NCBI GenBank assembly: GCA_002333425.1
Contig: DDBL01000046.1
Coordinates: 1 to 56,538 of the forward strand
Direction: 5' to 3'
DNA: 56,538 nt
Source of the DNA: Leptospiraceae bacterium UBA2033
Lineage (GTDB): Bacteria; Spirochaetota; Leptospiria; Leptospirales; Leptospiraceae
The number at the start of each line of letters is the position of its first letter. Position 1 is the stretch's first letter. The translations under genes were made by a program, and so were the position numbers. Below are positions 53,856 to 56,538 of this stretch, one piece after another. The notes below the pieces were generated by a model, which saw only the letters and a list, made by a program, of their open reading frames with translations, was not told the DNA's origin and did not search any database.

Positions 53856-54476
53856 CTATTTTTGAAAATACATTTCTATTTCAAATTGAATGTTTTCTCG
53901 TGCTTGTTTTTCGTATTTATCGAAAATTTCTTTTGTAAAATAAATTCTATCTCTTTCTAAGAATTTTTGTAAAACTTTAGTTCTTTCTTGTTTGTAAAAT
54001 TCTTTTTCCACCCACTCGTATTCTTTCCGAATACTGTCCATATATTCGATATATCGATTCCTTTCTCGTCCAAGGATTAGTAGATCCGAATCCAAAAAAA
54101 TTTTATTATCGAAATCATCTTTTAGAAATTGATGTTTTTTAGTTCCTAGAATAAGGTTTTTACATTTTTCTATTTTTTCTTTCGACAAATATATATTAAA
54201 ATCTCTTTCTAAATAGTCGGCACTTTTTTCTTCGTTGTCGGTAGCATGTGTGTCGTAAACAATGTCATGGTAAAGACAAGATATGTAAAGTAGAGGATAA
54301 TCAATAATATCCTCTTTTTTGGAGTCGAGGCATTCAAGCATTTCGCGGATATGACGTAAATTGTGATAATCCCGATTGGACTCAGAGTAACACTCAATTA
54401 TCCGCTCAAAAAGAAACGACTTTTTGTTCTCTGGAATACCTAGTTCTGATAAAACTTGATTGAATTCTGATTTCAT
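53856..54476 (-). CDS. HD-domain predicted metal-dependent phosphohydrolase
   Basis: 206 residues. YHNLRHIREMLE (~37) and CLYHDIVYD (~70, His-Asp) with DNEEKSADYL (~83) are the metal-binding HD signature. The family resembles small cytosolic HD hydrolases of unknown substrate. It follows the transglutaminase gene by 5 bp, probably as one transcript. Confidence 0.8.
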   Translation of the reverse strand: MKSEFNQVLSELGIPENKKSFLFERIIECYSESNRDYHNLRHIREMLECLDSKKEDIIDYPLLYISCLYHDIVYDTHATDNEEKSADYLERDFNIYLSKEKIEKCKNLILGTKKHQFLKDDFDNKIFLDSDLLILGRERNRYIEYMDSIRKEYEWVEKEFYKQERTKVLQKFLERDRIYFTKEIFDKYEKQARENIQFEIEMYFQK

Positions 54477-54481
54477 AATAT

Positions 54482-55150
54482 TTATCGAATTACCTCATCT
54501 TCAAACTTGGCTTTTTTCACATTTCCGAAACTTTTGTTTTCTTTGACTTTTAAATGTGGATAGGATTTATCGTATTCCTCAATCATCCTTTCATAAGGAA
54601 GATCATCAAAACTTCCATGATCGCATAAATACTCCATGTGTTTTTTTCCAGATTTATCAAATGGATGGAATATTGAATCATGCTCCCCGTCAAATTCGAG
54701 TGGCAAAATTCCTGCTCGTTCGCATAATGACTTGTTAAACGCTGGAGTGGCTTTTACCCATTTGCCGTTCAAAAAAATTTCTGCATATCCGTGAAAAACA
54801 AAAATATCCGATAACATAAGGTTTTGCAATCGCTTAGAATTGATATGATTTTTGACATTCGCAAAACCAACCTTAGCCGGTATACCTACCGCTCGAATAC
54901 AAGCGGCTAACGTGACTGCCTTCTCTACACAATATCCATATCCCCGTTTGATAACAAGACTTGCTTTTACTTCTTCGGGAGTTAGAATGATATTATACGG
55001 ATCGTATCGAATTTCATCTCGAACTGCTAGGTAAATTCTTTTGGCTTTTTCGATTTCAGTTAAATTTTGTAAATCTAGTTTTGTTATAAAACTTTGAATA
55101 ATTTCAGAATCGAAGTCGAGATAAAAAGTAGGTTTCAGATTATTTTGCAT
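54482..55150 (-). CDS. Transglutaminase-like cysteine hydrolase
   Basis: 222 residues, no signal peptide. Active-site Cys in RGYGYCVEKAVTLAACIRA (~73) and His in FHGYAEIFLNGKWVKATPA (~115) are present; the third acid is replaced by Thr in KATPAF, as in some relatives. Members are proteases or peptide cross-linking enzymes. Coupled to the HD gene by a 5-bp gap. Confidence 0.8.
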   Translation of the reverse strand: MQNNLKPTFYLDFDSEIIQSFITKLDLQNLTEIEKAKRIYLAVRDEIRYDPYNIILTPEEVKASLVIKRGYGYCVEKAVTLAACIRAVGIPAKVGFANVKNHINSKRLQNLMLSDIFVFHGYAEIFLNGKWVKATPAFNKSLCERAGILPLEFDGEHDSIFHPFDKSGKKHMEYLCDHGSFDDLPYERMIEEYDKSYPHLKVKENKSFGNVKKAKFEDEVIR

Positions 55151-55243
55151 AAGGAAAATACTTTTCCTTATTGTATTTATGGCAAGACAAATCGAAATTT
55201 TATTATTTACTTTTTATGAATATTTGCAATGCCAAACTTCATT

Positions 55244-55483
55244 TTACAAAATCTGAACCATAGAAGATAAAATGATTCCCAACGCTAACATAACAATTTT
55301 CCAAAATAAATGAGCATTTTTTAAATCCATAAAAAAATAGGCGATAAGTATAAATTTAAAAAAACTAATCAAAATGATAAACTCATTTGATTGTCCCAAA
55401 TGTTTTTCTGCCAAGAATAAACTCCCACCAATGGACATAAGTAATAGGAGAAAAATTACAATTAAATAAATAGGTATTTTCAT
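55244..55483 (-). CDS. COX4/NorF-like small membrane protein
   Basis: 79 residues with two to three hydrophobic helices, including FIILISFFKFILIAYFFMDLK and the HxxW pattern of prokaryotic cytochrome oxidase subunit IV. It is 4 bp after the subunit III-like gene. The size and pairing also fit NorF. Confidence 0.7.
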   Translation of the reverse strand: MKIPIYLIVIFLLLLMSIGGSLFLAEKHLGQSNEFIILISFFKFILIAYFFMDLKNAHLFWKIVMLALGIILSSMVQIL

Positions 55484-55487
55484 AAGT

Positions 55488-56048
55488 TTACCGAACCAAA
55501 TACAAAGCGGGAAATAAAAAGATCCAAATCAAATCACACATGTGCCAAAACGATGCACTTGCTTCCAGATTTTCCAAAAGAATCTCATCCTTAATTGTAA
55601 AGACATACAATAAGATAATAACTCCAACCAAAACATGCACAAAATGAAATCCAGTAAGCAACCAGTAATAAGCAAAAAAATCACTCGTATGCAAAGTATA
55701 ATTCGAATTCCATTTTCCAATGTATTCTAAAGATTTTAAAAAGAGAAAAAAGCACCCAAAGACAATCGCAATGAGTAAAGAAATCGAAACCCCTTTTTTA
55801 ATTTTTGCTTTATGATAATGAATGGTAAGTGCCATAAAAAACCCACTGGTAATTAGAAAAACAGTATTCCAAAGTCCATACGTTAAACTCAAAGTGGATT
55901 GCATTTTTAAAAACTCATCTATGTTTTTACTTTTCTGATATAAGAGTGAACCAATTCCCATGGAAAAAGTAACGATCTCTAGTACGATAATTATCCAAAT
56001 CAAAATTCCACCTGGTGGATAGAATATCGAATTTTCATTTTCTTTCAT
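55488..56048 (-). CDS. Cytochrome oxidase subunit III / NorE-like protein
   Basis: 186 residues, five helices. PPGGILIWIIIVLEIVTFSM at the start and TGFHFVHVLVGVIILLY with SFWHMCDLIWIFLFPALY at the end are the subunit III signature. It lacks the first two helices of mitochondrial-type subunit III, matching the NorE size. No subunit I or II gene is in the window. AGGGA lies before the start. A perfect FNR-type box is found upstream. Confidence 0.85.
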   Translation of the reverse strand: MKENENSIFYPPGGILIWIIIVLEIVTFSMGIGSLLYQKSKNIDEFLKMQSTLSLTYGLWNTVFLITSGFFMALTIHYHKAKIKKGVSISLLIAIVFGCFFLFLKSLEYIGKWNSNYTLHTSDFFAYYWLLTGFHFVHVLVGVIILLYVFTIKDEILLENLEASASFWHMCDLIWIFLFPALYLVR

Positions 56049-56105
56049 TGAATCCCTGCTTTAAAATAAACTTTTCTTTCAAATTCTCAAGGTTAGGAAA
56101 TGCCT

Positions 56106-56147
56106 AAATTACAACAATAGATTTTTTTTGCCATTGATATACATCAA
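56106..56147 (-). promoter_or_regulatory. FNR/DNR-type class II promoter for norEF-like pair
   Basis: TTGATATACATCAA at 56134-56147 is a perfect FNR-family site, centred at 56140.5. On the minus strand the -10-like hexamer TAATTT (56106-56111) is centred 32 bases downstream, exactly the class II spacing. Transcription would start near 56099, about 50 bases before the subunit III gene. The 14-mer sits inside a longer palindrome (CCATTGAT-ATAC-ATCAATGG). Confidence 0.75.
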
Positions 56148-56538
56148 TGGTATTCTTCATAAACTGATTTTAAATCAATACTAGTCAAGTAATCAGATAC
56201 TTTACGAATTTTCAAACCCCAGTCATAATCTTTTTCACGCAAGAGAGTTTGAACGAGTTGCAATTTAGGAATTTGAGGAAAATACTTGTTAAACGTAGAA
56301 AAGTGCGGCGAAGGATTGTCATCCGCTACTTTGACTTCAATGATTAGAATAGGTTTTTCTTCGATTGTAATTAGGAAGTCTAATTCTTTTCCTTCTTTGG
56401 TTCGTAGATAATGAAGTCCTGTTCGTAATCCAAAAATATCTTCTACAAGATGAAGCTCTTTTTGTAAAGAACAGGCAACTAGATTTTCCAGACGTGCTCC
56501 TTCTCCTTCTGTAATAGCCATAACCTTACCCACAAAAT
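56144..56538 (-). CDS. C-terminal part of an AAA ATPase with DUF4143
   Basis: About 131 residues; the frame is open to the right edge, so the N-terminal P-loop is outside the window. GLHYLRTKEGKELDFLI followed by ILIIEVKVADDNPS resembles the nuclease-like DUF4143 domain (ExD...ExK). These proteins are common in accessory regions. Its stop codon lies in the FNR site of the following gene pair. Confidence 0.7.
   Translation of the reverse strand, partial: FVGKVMAITEGEGARLENLVACSLQKELHLVEDIFGLRTGLHYLRTKEGKELDFLITIEEKPILIIEVKVADDNPSPHFSTFNKYFPQIPKLQLVQTLLREKDYDWGLKIRKVSDYLTSIDLKSVYEEYH

Noticed and set aside
56131..56150. Palindrome CCATTGAT-ATAC-ATCAATGG as a terminator of the DUF4143 gene
   Set aside because: On the minus strand the stem is followed by A residues, not T, while it contains a perfect FNR site at class II distance; regulator site is the better reading.
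1..56538. CRISPR arrays, rRNA genes, IS transposases, phage genes
   Set aside because: Looked for regularly spaced repeats, rRNA motifs and transposase or integrase signatures; none seen.

Overview
The window looks like chromosome from a spirochaete of the Leptospira group (Leptospirales). It is strongly AT-rich and densely packed. It carries many short secreted proteins and lipoproteins with the loose lipobox typical of spirochaetes (Ser/Asn/Gln just before Cys), a spirochaete-style FliD, three 7TMR-DISM sensor proteins, PAS-type hybrid-free sensor kinases, and a protein resembling the Leptospira family DUF1564. The taxonomic call is an inference from content; no rRNA is present to confirm it. 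There is one tRNA (Val-GAC). No IS element, phage or CRISPR array was seen.

Layout. 1-4049: a deleted DNA methyltransferase relic, a perfect 28-bp palindrome, then an orphan sulfate-type binding protein, an alginate-export-type porin and a Cys-containing lipoprotein. 4074-16451: a DISM histidine kinase, an MBL hydrolase, two secreted unknowns, a DUF4160/DUF2442 fusion, an FMO-Rieske oxygenase pair, a PAS kinase overlapping an ankyrin protein, and PgeF. 16452-17470: a c-di-AMP (ydaO-type) riboswitch in front of a stand-alone universal-stress domain protein, closed by a bidirectional terminator. 17470-24340: a VapBC pair, a decayed island (a twice-frameshifted gene and an Uma2 relic) bracketed by repeat ends, a cytochrome P450 overlapping a metallophosphoesterase, a HEPN/MNT pair whose HEPN gene has an in-frame amber codon, and an FGE-like protein. 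24502-31361: secreted TPR/HEAT proteins, omega-amidase, tRNA-Val and a PIN pair. 31415-34935: a citrate-lyase-like aldolase, TetR plus diiron protein, and PyrE. 35155-41701: an operon of polyphosphate kinase plus two DISM sensors that have both lost the phospho-accepting histidine. 41784-45316: FliD, its unknown partner and a lipoprotein with an alternating cysteine repeat. 45433-56538: HAD, RsgA, membrane proteins, sugar-nucleotide and SDR enzymes, a PAS kinase, an HD/transglutaminase pair, and a NorE/NorF-like pair behind a perfect FNR box.

The most promising leads are the ppk operon with its two pseudokinase sensors, the c-di-AMP riboswitch with an orphan USP gene, the FNR-type promoter of the cox3/cox4-like (norEF-like) pair, and the 32-residue cysteine super-repeat protein. 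Two families of dispersed inverted-repeat elements, one ending in ACCACCGATGGACACCG and one in GCCACAGAGG, lie between genes and often border decayed genes.

All functional assignments come from reading motifs by eye; no database search was possible.
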